In this document: one piece after another, positions 1 through 8,814 of the stretch
How positions within the stretch are numbered: position 1 is the stretch's first letter
How the letters are laid out: every line of letters begins with the position of its first letter
Source of the DNA: a bacterium
GTDB taxonomy: Bacteria; Bacillota_I; Bacilli_A; RF39; UBA660
Length of the DNA: 44,159 nucleotides
Assembly: GCA_029100545.1 (NCBI GenBank)
Contig: JAQXPH010000032.1
Span: 1 to 44,159, forward strand
Direction: 5' to 3'
Made by a program: the position numbers and the translations under genes
The notes under the pieces: model-generated
Seen by the model: the letters and a program-made list of their open reading frames with translations, nothing else
Databases searched by the model: none
Told to the model about the DNA's origin: nothing

Positions 1-1
1 T

Positions 2-778
2 AAAAGAATTGAAAGAGATAATAAAGACCAAAAAGATTTTGATTTAATCTTAAAAGCATACAAATTTAAAAAACGTAAAAAAGGTGCTAGACAAATAATG
101 ATGGTACTTGATAATGAATTTAATGTTCATTTTAATCTTAAGAAAATAAGAAGATTAATGAAAAAATATGGATTGAAATGTCCGATAAGACAAGCAAATC
201 CATATAGAAGAATGATGAAAGCTACACAAGAACATACTACTTGTGAAAATATTGTTAATCGTGTATTTAAAACTGGACTGCCATATAATGTGCTTTTAAC
301 GGATATAACTTATTTATTTTATGGTGATAATAAAAAATGTTATTTATCAACTATTAAAGATGCCGAAACTAATGAAATACTTGCTTATTATATAAGTGAA
401 AATATGACATTAGATATTTCATTAGAAACAATTAAGAAACTTCATAGAAAAAGAAATATAGTATTAAATGAAAATGTCATAATTCATTCAGACCAAGGTG
501 TTCATTATACAAGTCCTAAATTTCATAATTTATTAAAAAAATATAATATACAACAATCAATGTCTAGAAGAGGAAATTGTTGGGATAATGCTCCACAAGA
601 ATCTTATTTTGGGCATATGAAAGATGAACTGAATTTAGATACTTGTTTTACGTTTAGAGATGTATGCAACGAAATAAAAGATTATATTGAATATTATAAT
701 AATTATAGATATCAATGGAATCTAAAAAAAATGACTCCAGTACAATACCGAAATCATCTTTTCGAATCCCTTGCTTAA
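2..778 (+). CDS. IS3-family (IS150-like) transposase OrfB, DDE integrase; 5' end cut by window edge
   Basis: Frame stays open to window start (KRIERDNKDQKDFDLILKAYKFKKRKKGARQIM...). DDE motifs: LLTDITYL, IHSDQGVHYTS, NCWDNAPQESYFGHMKDEL. Confidence 0.95.
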   Translation, partial: KRIERDNKDQKDFDLILKAYKFKKRKKGARQIMMVLDNEFNVHFNLKKIRRLMKKYGLKCPIRQANPYRRMMKATQEHTTCENIVNRVFKTGLPYNVLLTDITYLFYGDNKKCYLSTIKDAETNEILAYYISENMTLDISLETIKKLHRKRNIVLNENVIIHSDQGVHYTSPKFHNLLKKYNIQQSMSRRGNCWDNAPQESYFGHMKDELNLDTCFTFRDVCNEIKDYIEYYNNYRYQWNLKKMTPVQYRNHLFESLA

Positions 779-798
779 AATCTCTCTTTTTTATTTAG

Positions 799-816
799 TC
801 CTTGACAAGGGGTACA
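799..816. repeat. Probable right terminal inverted repeat of the IS3-family element (gtccttgacaaggggtaca, ends in CA)
   Basis: Lies about 20 bp after the transposase stop; IS3 ends typically finish ...CA-3'. The left end is outside the window. Confidence 0.55.
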
Positions 817-977
817 TTTTATAAAAATGATATCTTTTATAATTTTGAAAACAATTTTAAATTGTGAACAATTCATGTATAAAACACTATATATAAGATT
901 TAGTAAAATATTTGGTATATTTTTCTAGTATTAATTATAAAAATATAAACATTATAATAAGGAAAGAGAGATGTTTT

Positions 978-1199
978 ATGAATAATAAGTGTGTACCTAA
1001 TATAATTAGTACTAAAGATTTAGATTTTTTACAAGATATTTATAATTGGAACTATGGAGCATATAAAAATACTATTAATATGTTAAATAATATTTGCGAT
1101 GAAAAAATTAATAAGCATATTAATAAATGTTCTAAAGAATTTTATAATACAATGAATGAAATATTAGATATATTAAAGGATGGTAAAGCAAATGAATAA
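978..1199 (+). CDS. Small CotF-like spore coat protein (weak similarity), first gene of a pair
   Basis: Start refined to ATG 978 after ggaaagagag; MNNKCVPNIISTKDLDFLQDIYNWNYGAYKNTINML...; overlaps the next gene by 8 bp. Confidence 0.5.
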   Translation: MNNKCVPNIISTKDLDFLQDIYNWNYGAYKNTINMLNNICDEKINKHINKCSKEFYNTMNEILDILKDGKANE

Positions 1200-1512
1200 C
1201 GTAATTAAAAATAAAAAAGAAGAAGTATCAAATGGTATTGAATTAAATGATAAAGATTATTTAAATAGTATTAATTCAACATTAAAAGAAATGGTTAAAA
1301 ATTATTCTGTAGTATTAACAGAGGCAAGTAATGAAAATTTATTTAAAGTATATAAAAAGATATTTGATAATATAATTACAATGCAAAGACAAACCTTTGA
1401 ATTAATATTTGAAAAGGGTTGGTATATTTTAGAAAAGGCAGAAAAAAATAAAATTAATAACAAATTTTCAACATTAAATCAAGAGTTTATAGATTTAAAT
1501 AATCAAGAATAA
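1192..1512 (+). CDS. CotF-like spore coat protein
   Basis: NDKDYLNSINSTLKEMVKNYSVVLTEASNENLFKVYKKIFDNIITMQRQTFELIFEKGWYILEKAEKNKI resembles Coat F family proteins (EASN...Q..I...M..KGWY). Confidence 0.7.
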   Translation: MNNVIKNKKEEVSNGIELNDKDYLNSINSTLKEMVKNYSVVLTEASNENLFKVYKKIFDNIITMQRQTFELIFEKGWYILEKAEKNKINNKFSTLNQEFIDLNNQE

Positions 1513-1975
1513 TTTTATATTTTTCAGTTAAATCCTTTAAATTATAAGAAGCATTTGCACTTGATGGACTAGGAAGATAAAAAGCTTCTTTTTTTGTGAT
1601 ATTAAGTAAATATTTATTATATAAGTATAAAGCCTTTTTTCCAGTTACAAAAATGTATTTAATATTACTTTTATTTAATAAATAATTTATATCATTTATA
1701 TTAACATTTTTAATAGAATTATCACTAGAGCCCTTTATTTCACAACTTTTAATTACATCCCATAAAGCAATTTTATTATCTAACAAAAACCCCCTTTTTT
1801 CTAAATTAGAGTTAAATTTAGTAAGAAATAGATTTTCCATAATATTCCAAAAACGATTGTTTTTATTTGCATAATAAAAGTTTTTATTACGTGATATAAC
1901 GCTAGGCATACTACCTAAAATAAGTATTTTAGAATTCCTATTATAAATTGGTTTTAATGTATGATAAACTTTCAT
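1487..1975 (-). CDS. DNA-deoxyinosine glycosylase / UDG-superfamily protein
   Basis: SKILILGSMPSVISRNKNFYYANKNNRFWNIM and ALWDVIKSCEIKGSSDNSI resemble the DNA-deoxyinosine glycosylase branch of the UDG superfamily. Confidence 0.8.
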   Translation of the reverse strand: MKVYHTLKPIYNRNSKILILGSMPSVISRNKNFYYANKNNRFWNIMENLFLTKFNSNLEKRGFLLDNKIALWDVIKSCEIKGSSDNSIKNVNINDINYLLNKSNIKYIFVTGKKALYLYNKYLLNITKKEAFYLPSPSSANASYNLKDLTEKYKIILDYLNL

Positions 1976-2019
1976 AATTATAATATTAACATATATTTAA
2001 GAAAATTACGAATAATTTC

Positions 2020-2048
2020 TAGACAAAATTTATTAAATTTGCTATACT
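2020..2048 (+). promoter_or_regulatory. Sigma-A promoter for rpsF operon: TAGACA-N17-TATACT
   Basis: -35 at 2020-2025, -10 at 2043-2048. Confidence 0.7.
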
Positions 2049-2068
2049 ACTAGCGAGTAAAGAAATTA

Positions 2069-2108
2069 CTCCTTGCTTTATAATTAAAGCCGAGTAGACC
2101 ATAAGGAG
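2069..2108 (+). promoter_or_regulatory. Candidate S6:S18 ribosomal protein leader that sequesters the rpsF SD
   Basis: CTCCTT (2069-2074) complementary to AAGGAG (2103-2108), enclosing GCTTTA-TAAT-TAAAGC followed by CCGAGTAG bulge sequence, upstream of rpsF. Confidence 0.6.
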
Positions 2109-2114
2109 GTGTAA

Positions 2115-2408
2115 ATGATGGATAAATACGAAATAATGTTTATTGTTAAAAATACTATTGAAGATGAAATAGTAAAAAAGACTGCTGATTCTTTAAAAGA
2201 ATTAATAACAAATGACAAAGGTAATATCATCGATTTTAAAGAAATAGGCAAAAGAAAACTTGCTTATCCAATTAAAAAAGAAGTAACAGGAACTTACTAT
2301 GTAATGACTGTTGAAGCTAATCATGATACTATTAAAGAATTTAATCGTAAAGTTTCAATTAATGAAAATGTATTAAGACATTTAATCATTAAGAAAGAAG
2401 GAAAATAA
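2115..2408 (+). CDS. rpsF: 30S ribosomal protein S6
   Basis: MDKYEIMFIVKNTIEDE...GNIIDFKEIGKRKLAYPIKKEVTGTYYVM; canonical operon with ssb and rpsR. Confidence 0.97.
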   Translation: MMDKYEIMFIVKNTIEDEIVKKTADSLKELITNDKGNIIDFKEIGKRKLAYPIKKEVTGTYYVMTVEANHDTIKEFNRKVSINENVLRHLIIKKEGK

Positions 2409-2409
2409 T

Positions 2410-2877
2410 ATGAACAAAGTTATTTTATGTGGTAGATTCACTAGGGATCCAGAATCAAGAATGGGTGCAAATTCACTTGAAGTATCGAGGTTTTCTTTAG
2501 CTTGTCAATGCGATTTTCTTAGTAAAGATGGACAAAGAGAAACAGAATTTATAAATTGTGTTGCATTTGGTAGAACTGCTCAAACTATTAATAAATTTTG
2601 TCAAAAAGGAAGAATGATATTAGCTACTGGAAGAATAAGAAATAGTAGTTATGATACTCAAGATGGTACCAAAAGATATTCAACTGATGTTGTAGTTGAT
2701 AATTTTGAGTTTGTTGGTTCTTCAAAGGGAAATGAAAGTGTACAATCATCTAGTTCTAATAGTACATATAGCAATTTTAATAATAATTCAAATATGCAGA
2801 CTGCAGACTTATCTGAAGATCCATATAAAGAATTTAGTGAAGAAACTAGCATAAGTAGTGATGAATTTCCATTTTAA
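2410..2877 (+). CDS. ssb: Single-stranded DNA-binding protein
   Basis: MNKVILCGRFTRDPESR...ETEFINCVAFGRTAQTINKF; acidic tail ending DEFPF. Confidence 0.97.
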   Translation: MNKVILCGRFTRDPESRMGANSLEVSRFSLACQCDFLSKDGQRETEFINCVAFGRTAQTINKFCQKGRMILATGRIRNSSYDTQDGTKRYSTDVVVDNFEFVGSSKGNESVQSSSSNSTYSNFNNNSNMQTADLSEDPYKEFSEETSISSDEFPF

Positions 2878-2892
2878 AAAGGAGGAATAAAT

Positions 2893-3108
2893 ATGGCAGA
2901 ATTTTATCATAAGAAAAAAAGAATATGCCAAATGTGTGCTGGTAAGTCAGTTGATTATAAAGATGTAATGATTATTAATAAATATATCAATGAAAAAGGT
3001 AAAATATTACCAAGAAGAATGACTGGAGCATGTGCAAAACACCAAAGACATATTGCACAGCAAATTAAATATGCACGTTTTATGGCATTAATACCATTTG
3101 TAAAATAA
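2893..3108 (+). CDS. rpsR: 30S ribosomal protein S18
   Basis: KRICQMCAGKSVDYKDVMIINKYINEKGKILPRRMTGACAKHQRHIAQQIKYARFMALIPF. Confidence 0.98.
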   Translation: MAEFYHKKKRICQMCAGKSVDYKDVMIINKYINEKGKILPRRMTGACAKHQRHIAQQIKYARFMALIPFVK

Positions 3109-3122
3109 CAAATGGTTTTTTT
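3093..3122 (+). terminator. Intrinsic terminator/attenuator after rpsR
   Basis: Perfect 9-bp stem ACCATTTGT/ACAAATGGT followed by a T run; the stem starts inside rpsR. Confidence 0.8.
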
Positions 3123-3168
3123 ATGTTATAGAATATGATATAATATAAGTTACTTAAGGAGGTAAATT

Positions 3169-3609
3169 ATGAAAGTAATCCTTTTAAAAGATGTTAAAGG
3201 TCAAGGAAAAAAAGATGATATTATCGATGTATCAAGTGGTTATGCAAATAACTTTTTAATAAAAAGTAACCTTGCTGTTGCATATAGTGAAACAAGCAAA
3301 AAAATTCTTGACAGTGAAATTAAACAGCGTGAAAATGAAGAAAATGAATTGCTAAAAAAAATAAATATTATAAAAAATGATTTAAATGATAAGATTATAG
3401 AATTTAAAGTAAAAACGGGAAAGGAAGATAGGGTTTTTGGTACTATATCTTCGAAACAAATAAGTGATAAATTAAATGATTTAGGATATAAAATTGATAA
3501 AAAGAATATAATTATTGATAATCCTATAAGTAATTTAGGTATACATAAAGTATTAATTAAATTACATAAGAAAATAGAATTTTATATAAATATTAAATTA
3601 ATTAAGTAA
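3169..3609 (+). CDS. rplI: 50S ribosomal protein L9
   Basis: MKVILLKDVKGQGKKDDIIDVSSGYANNFLIKSNLAV. Confidence 0.97.
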   Translation: MKVILLKDVKGQGKKDDIIDVSSGYANNFLIKSNLAVAYSETSKKILDSEIKQRENEENELLKKINIIKNDLNDKIIEFKVKTGKEDRVFGTISSKQISDKLNDLGYKIDKKNIIIDNPISNLGIHKVLIKLHKKIEFYINIKLIK

Positions 3610-3618
3610 AGGAGAAAT

Positions 3619-4953
3619 ATGGCAAAATCATTACCTTTTAATGCTGAAGCAGAAATGTCTGTATTAGGCGTTGCATTTATATCTAAAGATCAAGTTGATA
3701 AAATATGTGAAAGTGTTAATGAAGATATGTTTTTTGATGAAAAAAATAAATGCCTTTTTAATGCCATAAAATCTCTTCATGATCAAAAGATACCTATTGA
3801 TATTACAACTATAAAAAATGAACTAGATAAAACAAAAAAATTAAACACTGTTGGATTAAATCATATTGCGGATGTTATAGATTCTGTTGTTACTAGCGCA
3901 AATTTAGATTATTACATTCAAATTATATCTGATTATTATATTCGTAGAGAATTAATTAATTCAGCAACTTCAATAATCGAAAATGCTTATAATGAAGAAG
4001 AAGTAACAAAGCTTCAAGATACTGCTGAAAAAACAATTTTGCTTGCTGTAAGAAATAGAAGTGTCTCAGAATTAATTCCAATTGCTAATGTTTTAAAAAG
4101 TGCTCATGATAAATTAGAGGATTTAGCGAAAAACAAAAAGTTAATTACTGGTTTGGAAACAGGTTTTTATGATTTTGATAAACTAACAACTGGATTTCAA
4201 GGCGGCGAAATGATTATTTTAGCAGCAAGACCTGGTATGGGTAAAACTGCATTGGCTCTTAATATGGCTACTTATGCAGGAAGAACTACAAAAAAAGCTG
4301 TGGCAATATTTAATTTAGAAATGCCTGGTGAAATGCTTGTTAATAGAATGATTTCGGCAATTGGTAGAATTGATTCATATAAATTACAAACTGGTAATAT
4401 GCATGAAAAAGACTGGCAAAGATATAATGAAGCAATGAGTCAACTTGCAGAGACAAATATATATATAGAAGCTGACGCTGGTACAACTATTTCTGAAATT
4501 AGAGCTAAGTGTCGTAGACTTGCAAGTAGTGAACAGGGTCTAGGACTTGTAATAATAGATTATTTGCAATTAATTAACAGCGGGAATAAAAAGGTTGAAT
4601 CAAGACAAGTTGAAGTATCTGATATATCAAGATCACTTAAAACTATGGCACTTGAATTAAATGTTCCAGTTATTGCTTTATCACAATTATCAAGAACAGC
4701 TGAAAAAAGAGAAAGCAATGTTCCTATGCTTGCGGATTTACGTGAATCTGGTTCTCTTGAACAAGACGCTGACATGGTTTTATTTATTAATAGAAAAGAT
4801 TATTATGATAAATCAAAGGACCAAAATGAAACGATTGTCCCCGCTGAACTTATTATTGCAAAACATCGTAAAGGAAGTTTAGGAACTATTAATTTACAAT
4901 TTGAATTAAATATTGGTTTATTTAGAAGTGAAATAAAAGAACAAGGTGAATAA
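3619..4953 (+). CDS. dnaB: Replicative DNA helicase
   Basis: Walker A ARPGMGKTALALNMA; LVIIDYLQLI; ALSQLSRTAEKR; LRESGSLEQDADMVLF. Confidence 0.98.
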   Translation: MAKSLPFNAEAEMSVLGVAFISKDQVDKICESVNEDMFFDEKNKCLFNAIKSLHDQKIPIDITTIKNELDKTKKLNTVGLNHIADVIDSVVTSANLDYYIQIISDYYIRRELINSATSIIENAYNEEEVTKLQDTAEKTILLAVRNRSVSELIPIANVLKSAHDKLEDLAKNKKLITGLETGFYDFDKLTTGFQGGEMIILAARPGMGKTALALNMATYAGRTTKKAVAIFNLEMPGEMLVNRMISAIGRIDSYKLQTGNMHEKDWQRYNEAMSQLAETNIYIEADAGTTISEIRAKCRRLASSEQGLGLVIIDYLQLINSGNKKVESRQVEVSDISRSLKTMALELNVPVIALSQLSRTAEKRESNVPMLADLRESGSLEQDADMVLFINRKDYYDKSKDQNETIVPAELIIAKHRKGSLGTINLQFELNIGLFRSEIKEQGE

Positions 4954-6434
4954 TGAAAGTTAAAGATATTATTATAACTATTTTTATTACAATTTTTCTT
5001 ACTACTTTATGTATATTATGTTATGCAAAACATGATGATTTTTCAAGTGCTACCGAAGTATATGAAGTATTTATTAACGGTAAAGAAGTTGGTTATATTC
5101 TTGATGATAATAAACTCTATGAACTTATTAATAATGAACAATTAGAAATAAAAGAAAAATATAACGTAGATAATGTATACCCTCCAGAGAATTTTAAAAT
5201 AATTAAAACATCATCATATGATATTGTTATTTCGACACCAGAAGAAATTTATACAAAGATGGAACAATTAGGTTCTTTTACAATTGAGGGATATACTATT
5301 AATATAAAAGGAAAAGATGAAACAACTTTAATTAATGTATTAGATAAAAATGTCTTTGATGAAGCAATTAATAATTTTGTTTTATCATTTATTTCGGAAG
5401 ATGATTATTCAAATTATATAAATGATACGCAAAAAGAAATTGAAACAACTGGTAAAATAATTGAAGATATTTATTTTGACGAACCAATTAGCGTAAAAAA
5501 GAATTTTATTAGTGTAAATGACACAGTATACACTGATGTTAATGAATTATCACAATTTTTACTTTTCGGTCAGAATAATAAAATTGAAAGATATTCTGTA
5601 GAATCTGGCGACACAATTGAATCAATTTCTGAGGATAATAAGCTTAACTATAAAGAATTTTTAATAGCAAATCCCAAATATACTTCTAAAGATAGTCTAC
5701 TTACTATTGGTGATAAAGTTAATATTACACTTATTAATCCAGTACTTACTTTATCATATAATGTTAGTGAAGTTATGGATAGTGAAATTCCATTTGAAAA
5801 AAAGATTGAATATGATTCAAGTAAAAGTGCAAGTTTTTCTGAAATTACTACGGCAGGAATAACAGGCATTACAAGAGTTACAATGAAATATGTTGTAAAA
5901 AATGGTGAAACTCAAGGCGGTGTAGAAAAAATTAATGAAATTCCAATTGTAGAAAAAGTTGACCAAGTTACAACAAAAGGAGGATATAAATATACTGGTG
6001 GTTATATTACTGGTGAATATATAGATACAGGAAGTGAGTGGGGATGGCCTACAAACTATCCATATGTATTAACAAGTTACTATGGATGGAGATGGGGTGC
6101 ATTTCATGCTGGTATTGATATTTCGGGTACAGGTTATAATTCGCCAATTTATGCCGCTTTAGATGGAACAGTTCTTTCTGCTCAGTGGGAAGGAATGTGT
6201 GGAACAGGTGGTGGTTATTGCATTTTACTTGAGCATGATAATGGTTATTATACAATTTATGCACACTTAGCTGAGGGTTCACTTAAAGTAAAAGTTGGTG
6301 ATAAAGTTTCAAGAGGTCAGATTATTGCAGGTATGGGAAGTACAGGTTATTCAACTGGAACACACTTACATTTTGGTGTTTCTTATGGTATGCCTTATCG
6401 TGGAATGATGATTGATCCACTGACATTGTGGTAA
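4953..6434 (+). CDS. Membrane-anchored M23 peptidase with LysM-like and G5-like regions
   Basis: N-terminal TM; VESGDTIESISEDNKLNYKEFLIANPKY (LysM); G5-like TRVTMKYVVKNGETQGGVEKINEIPIVEKVDQVTTKG; M23 HAGID and HLHFG. Confidence 0.9.
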   Translation: MKVKDIIITIFITIFLTTLCILCYAKHDDFSSATEVYEVFINGKEVGYILDDNKLYELINNEQLEIKEKYNVDNVYPPENFKIIKTSSYDIVISTPEEIYTKMEQLGSFTIEGYTINIKGKDETTLINVLDKNVFDEAINNFVLSFISEDDYSNYINDTQKEIETTGKIIEDIYFDEPISVKKNFISVNDTVYTDVNELSQFLLFGQNNKIERYSVESGDTIESISEDNKLNYKEFLIANPKYTSKDSLLTIGDKVNITLINPVLTLSYNVSEVMDSEIPFEKKIEYDSSKSASFSEITTAGITGITRVTMKYVVKNGETQGGVEKINEIPIVEKVDQVTTKGGYKYTGGYITGEYIDTGSEWGWPTNYPYVLTSYYGWRWGAFHAGIDISGTGYNSPIYAALDGTVLSAQWEGMCGTGGGYCILLEHDNGYYTIYAHLAEGSLKVKVGDKVSRGQIIAGMGSTGYSTGTHLHFGVSYGMPYRGMMIDPLTLW

Positions 6435-6435
6435 T

Positions 6436-7191
6436 ATGAAAATATGTACATTAGCAAGTTCTTCATCGGGAAATTCAACATATGTAGAAACAAAAAAATA
6501 TAAAATACTTATTGATATAGGGAAAAACAAAAAATATTTATCAGAAAAATTAGAAAAAATTGGAGTAGACTATCATGATATAGATTATGTTTTTTTAACA
6601 CACACTCATGATGATCATATAAAAAGTCTTCATACATTTTTTAAAGGAACTAAAGCAACACTTGTTATTACTAATAAAATGTTATTAGAATTAAATGATA
6701 TATCTGATATAGAGCATATTATTGTTTATGAAGAAAATCCAAATATTGAAGGACTTGATATAAAAACTTTTGAAATGAGTCACGATGTTGCGGATATAAG
6801 AGCATTTTTAATTATCGAAGATAATTCATCACTTGTTTATATTACAGATACAGGTTATGTTAATTCCAAGTATTTTAAAGAGTTAAAAGGAAAAACAGCT
6901 TATTATATAGAAAGCAATCACGATATAGAAATGCTCACTCATGGTCCATATCCAAGATGGCTTCAGGAAAGAGTTTTATCAGACGTAGGACATCTTTCTA
7001 ATAAATTTACAGGAATTTATTTATCAAAGCTAATTAATGAAAATACAAAAGATATTATTTTGCTACATTTAAGTGAAAAAAATAATAATGAGGAAATAGC
7101 ATTAAAAACAATTAAAGAATATATTGATACTAATAAAATAAATATTAATTGTGCTAATAAAAATGATATTGGAAGTGTAATTGAAATATGA
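6436..7191 (+). CDS. walJ: MBL-fold hydrolase, WalJ/YycJ type
   Basis: LASSSSGNSTYVETKKYKILIDIG; LTHTHDDHIKSL; YITDTGYV; ESNHD; LSDVGHLSN. Confidence 0.9.
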   Translation: MKICTLASSSSGNSTYVETKKYKILIDIGKNKKYLSEKLEKIGVDYHDIDYVFLTHTHDDHIKSLHTFFKGTKATLVITNKMLLELNDISDIEHIIVYEENPNIEGLDIKTFEMSHDVADIRAFLIIEDNSSLVYITDTGYVNSKYFKELKGKTAYYIESNHDIEMLTHGPYPRWLQERVLSDVGHLSNKFTGIYLSKLINENTKDIILLHLSEKNNNEEIALKTIKEYIDTNKININCANKNDIGSVIEI

Positions 7192-7625
7192 TTAAAATAA
7201 TTTGTTTAGGAAAAATAAAAGAAAAGTATTTAGAAGATTTAGTAAATGATTATTCAAAAAGAATAACTAAATATCATAAAATTGAAATTATAGAATTAAA
7301 AGATGAAAATGATTTATCAAAAGAGGCAAAAAATATTGTAAAATATATTGATAGTAAAGATTATGTTATTTCTTTAGATATAAATGGAAAATCATTTAAA
7401 AGTGAAGATTTTGCTTATTTTTTAAATCAAACATTTATTAATTATTCAAATATTGTTTTTATTATTGGATCATCATTTGGTTTAGATGAAAGTATAAAAA
7501 AGAGAAGTAATTTATTGTTATCTTTTTCTTCAATGACTTTTCCGCATGGTTTATTTCGCGGTATATTACTTGAACAAATATATCGCGCTTTTAAAATAAA
7601 TAATAACGAAAGTTATCATAAATAG
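7188..7625 (+). CDS. rlmH: 23S rRNA (pseudouridine1915-N3)-methyltransferase
   Basis: MIKIICLGKIKEKYLEDLVNDYSKRI; FIIGSSFGLDESIKKRS; FPHGLFRGILLEQIYRAFKI. Confidence 0.95.
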   Translation: MIKIICLGKIKEKYLEDLVNDYSKRITKYHKIEIIELKDENDLSKEAKNIVKYIDSKDYVISLDINGKSFKSEDFAYFLNQTFINYSNIVFIIGSSFGLDESIKKRSNLLLSFSSMTFPHGLFRGILLEQIYRAFKINNNESYHK

Positions 7626-7634
7626 GAGTAGAAA

Positions 7635-8294
7635 ATGATTGGTAATGATTGGGATGAAAAATTAAATATAATTTGGAATAGTGAAGGTTTTAAAAGATTT
7701 TATCATATTGTTGAAAATGAATATAATAATAAAATAATATTTCCTCCAAAAGACCGTATTTTTGAAGCTTTAAAATTAACAAGTTATGCTAATACCAAAG
7801 TTGTTATAGTTGGTCAAGATCCATACCATGGTGAAGGTGAAGCACATGGACTTTCTTTTTCTGTTATGGATGGAGTAAAAATACCACCATCACTTCAAAA
7901 TATTTATAAAGAATTATATAATGATCTTGGAATAATACCTAAAAAAACTGGAAATCTAACTGGATGGGCAAAAGAAGGAGTACTTCTTTTAAATAGTATT
8001 TTAACAGTTGAAAAGGATAAAGCATCTTCACATAAAAATCTTGGCTGGGAGCCTTTTACTGATTATATAATTAAAGTTTTAAATACTAAAGAAGAACCAA
8101 TTGTTTTTATTTTATGGGGAAATTTTGCTAAGAGCAAAAAAAGTTTAATAACAAATTCTAAACACTTAATTATTGAATCATCTCATCCAAGTCCTTTCTC
8201 AGCATATAATGGTTTTTTTGGTTCAAAACCATTTTCTAAAACCAATAACTTTTTAATAAATAATAATATTAAACCAATAGATTGGTCAAAATAA
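7635..8294 (+). CDS. ung: Uracil-DNA glycosylase
   Basis: VVIVGQDPYHGEGEAHGLSFSV; LLNSILTVEKDKASSHKNLGWEPFTD; SSHPSPFSAYNGFFGSKPFSKTN. Confidence 0.98.
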   Translation: MIGNDWDEKLNIIWNSEGFKRFYHIVENEYNNKIIFPPKDRIFEALKLTSYANTKVVIVGQDPYHGEGEAHGLSFSVMDGVKIPPSLQNIYKELYNDLGIIPKKTGNLTGWAKEGVLLLNSILTVEKDKASSHKNLGWEPFTDYIIKVLNTKEEPIVFILWGNFAKSKKSLITNSKHLIIESSHPSPFSAYNGFFGSKPFSKTNNFLINNNIKPIDWSK

Positions 8295-8295
8295 A

Positions 8296-8315
8296 AAATA
8301 ACCATTTGGTTATTT
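8296..8315. terminator. Bidirectional terminator hairpin between ung and the LemA-like gene
   Basis: AAATAACC-ATTT-GGTTATTT perfect 8-bp stem between convergent genes. Confidence 0.7.
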
Positions 8316-8810
8316 AAGTTCATAAGAAGTTTGAATTTTAACATGATTTATTTTAGCAATAATTTTTAAGTAACCATTTATCGTTTTACTTAATAAATTA
8401 TTGTTTTTATTATAATATTTTTTATTTGCAATTAAAATTTCATCTTTTGCTTCAATTTTAGTTAAAATTTCATTATATTCATTTGTATTAAGTTCTTTAT
8501 TATCTTCTTTTAATTCTTTCATTATTTTTAAATTATTATTAAGTTCAATATCAAGTTCATAATTAGTTAATTTTTTATTATTTAAAGAATTAAAATCTTT
8601 TAGATAATCTTTCTTCTTAATTACTTTTTTAATTAATATATAAAGTTCATTCATAAGTTTTTGTTTATCCTTTAAAGTTTTTGAAATAATGTCATTTGCA
8701 CTATCCATTTTTGCCTTAATAATTGATAATTTATTATACCCATTAAAATAAATTATTAATAAAGCAAGTATAATAGTTATAAAAACTAATAATATAATTA
8801 AAAATTTCAT
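8310..8810 (-). CDS. LemA-like membrane protein (divergent)
   Basis: N-terminal TM then FNGYNKLSIIKAKMDSANDIISKTLKDKQKLMNELYILIKK and late KYYNKNNNLLSKTINGYLKIIAKIN, reminiscent of LemA. Confidence 0.6.
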   Translation of the reverse strand: MKFLIILLVFITIILALLIIYFNGYNKLSIIKAKMDSANDIISKTLKDKQKLMNELYILIKKVIKKKDYLKDFNSLNNKKLTNYELDIELNNNLKIMKELKEDNKELNTNEYNEILTKIEAKDEILIANKKYYNKNNNLLSKTINGYLKIIAKINHVKIQTSYELK

Positions 8811-8814
8811 TTAA

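Noticed and set aside
912-977. Upstream start (912) for the first coat-like ORF
   Set aside because: No SD before 912; ATG 978 is preceded by ggaaagagag and gives a family-like N-terminus.
1976-2114. Possible oriC near rpsF-ssb-rpsR-dnaB
   Set aside because: Gene set is often origin-proximal, but no dnaA/dnaN and no DnaA-box cluster visible here.
4560-4882. ORFs 4560-4775 (-) and 4661-4882 (+)
   Set aside because: Fully inside dnaB in other frames; no independent signals.
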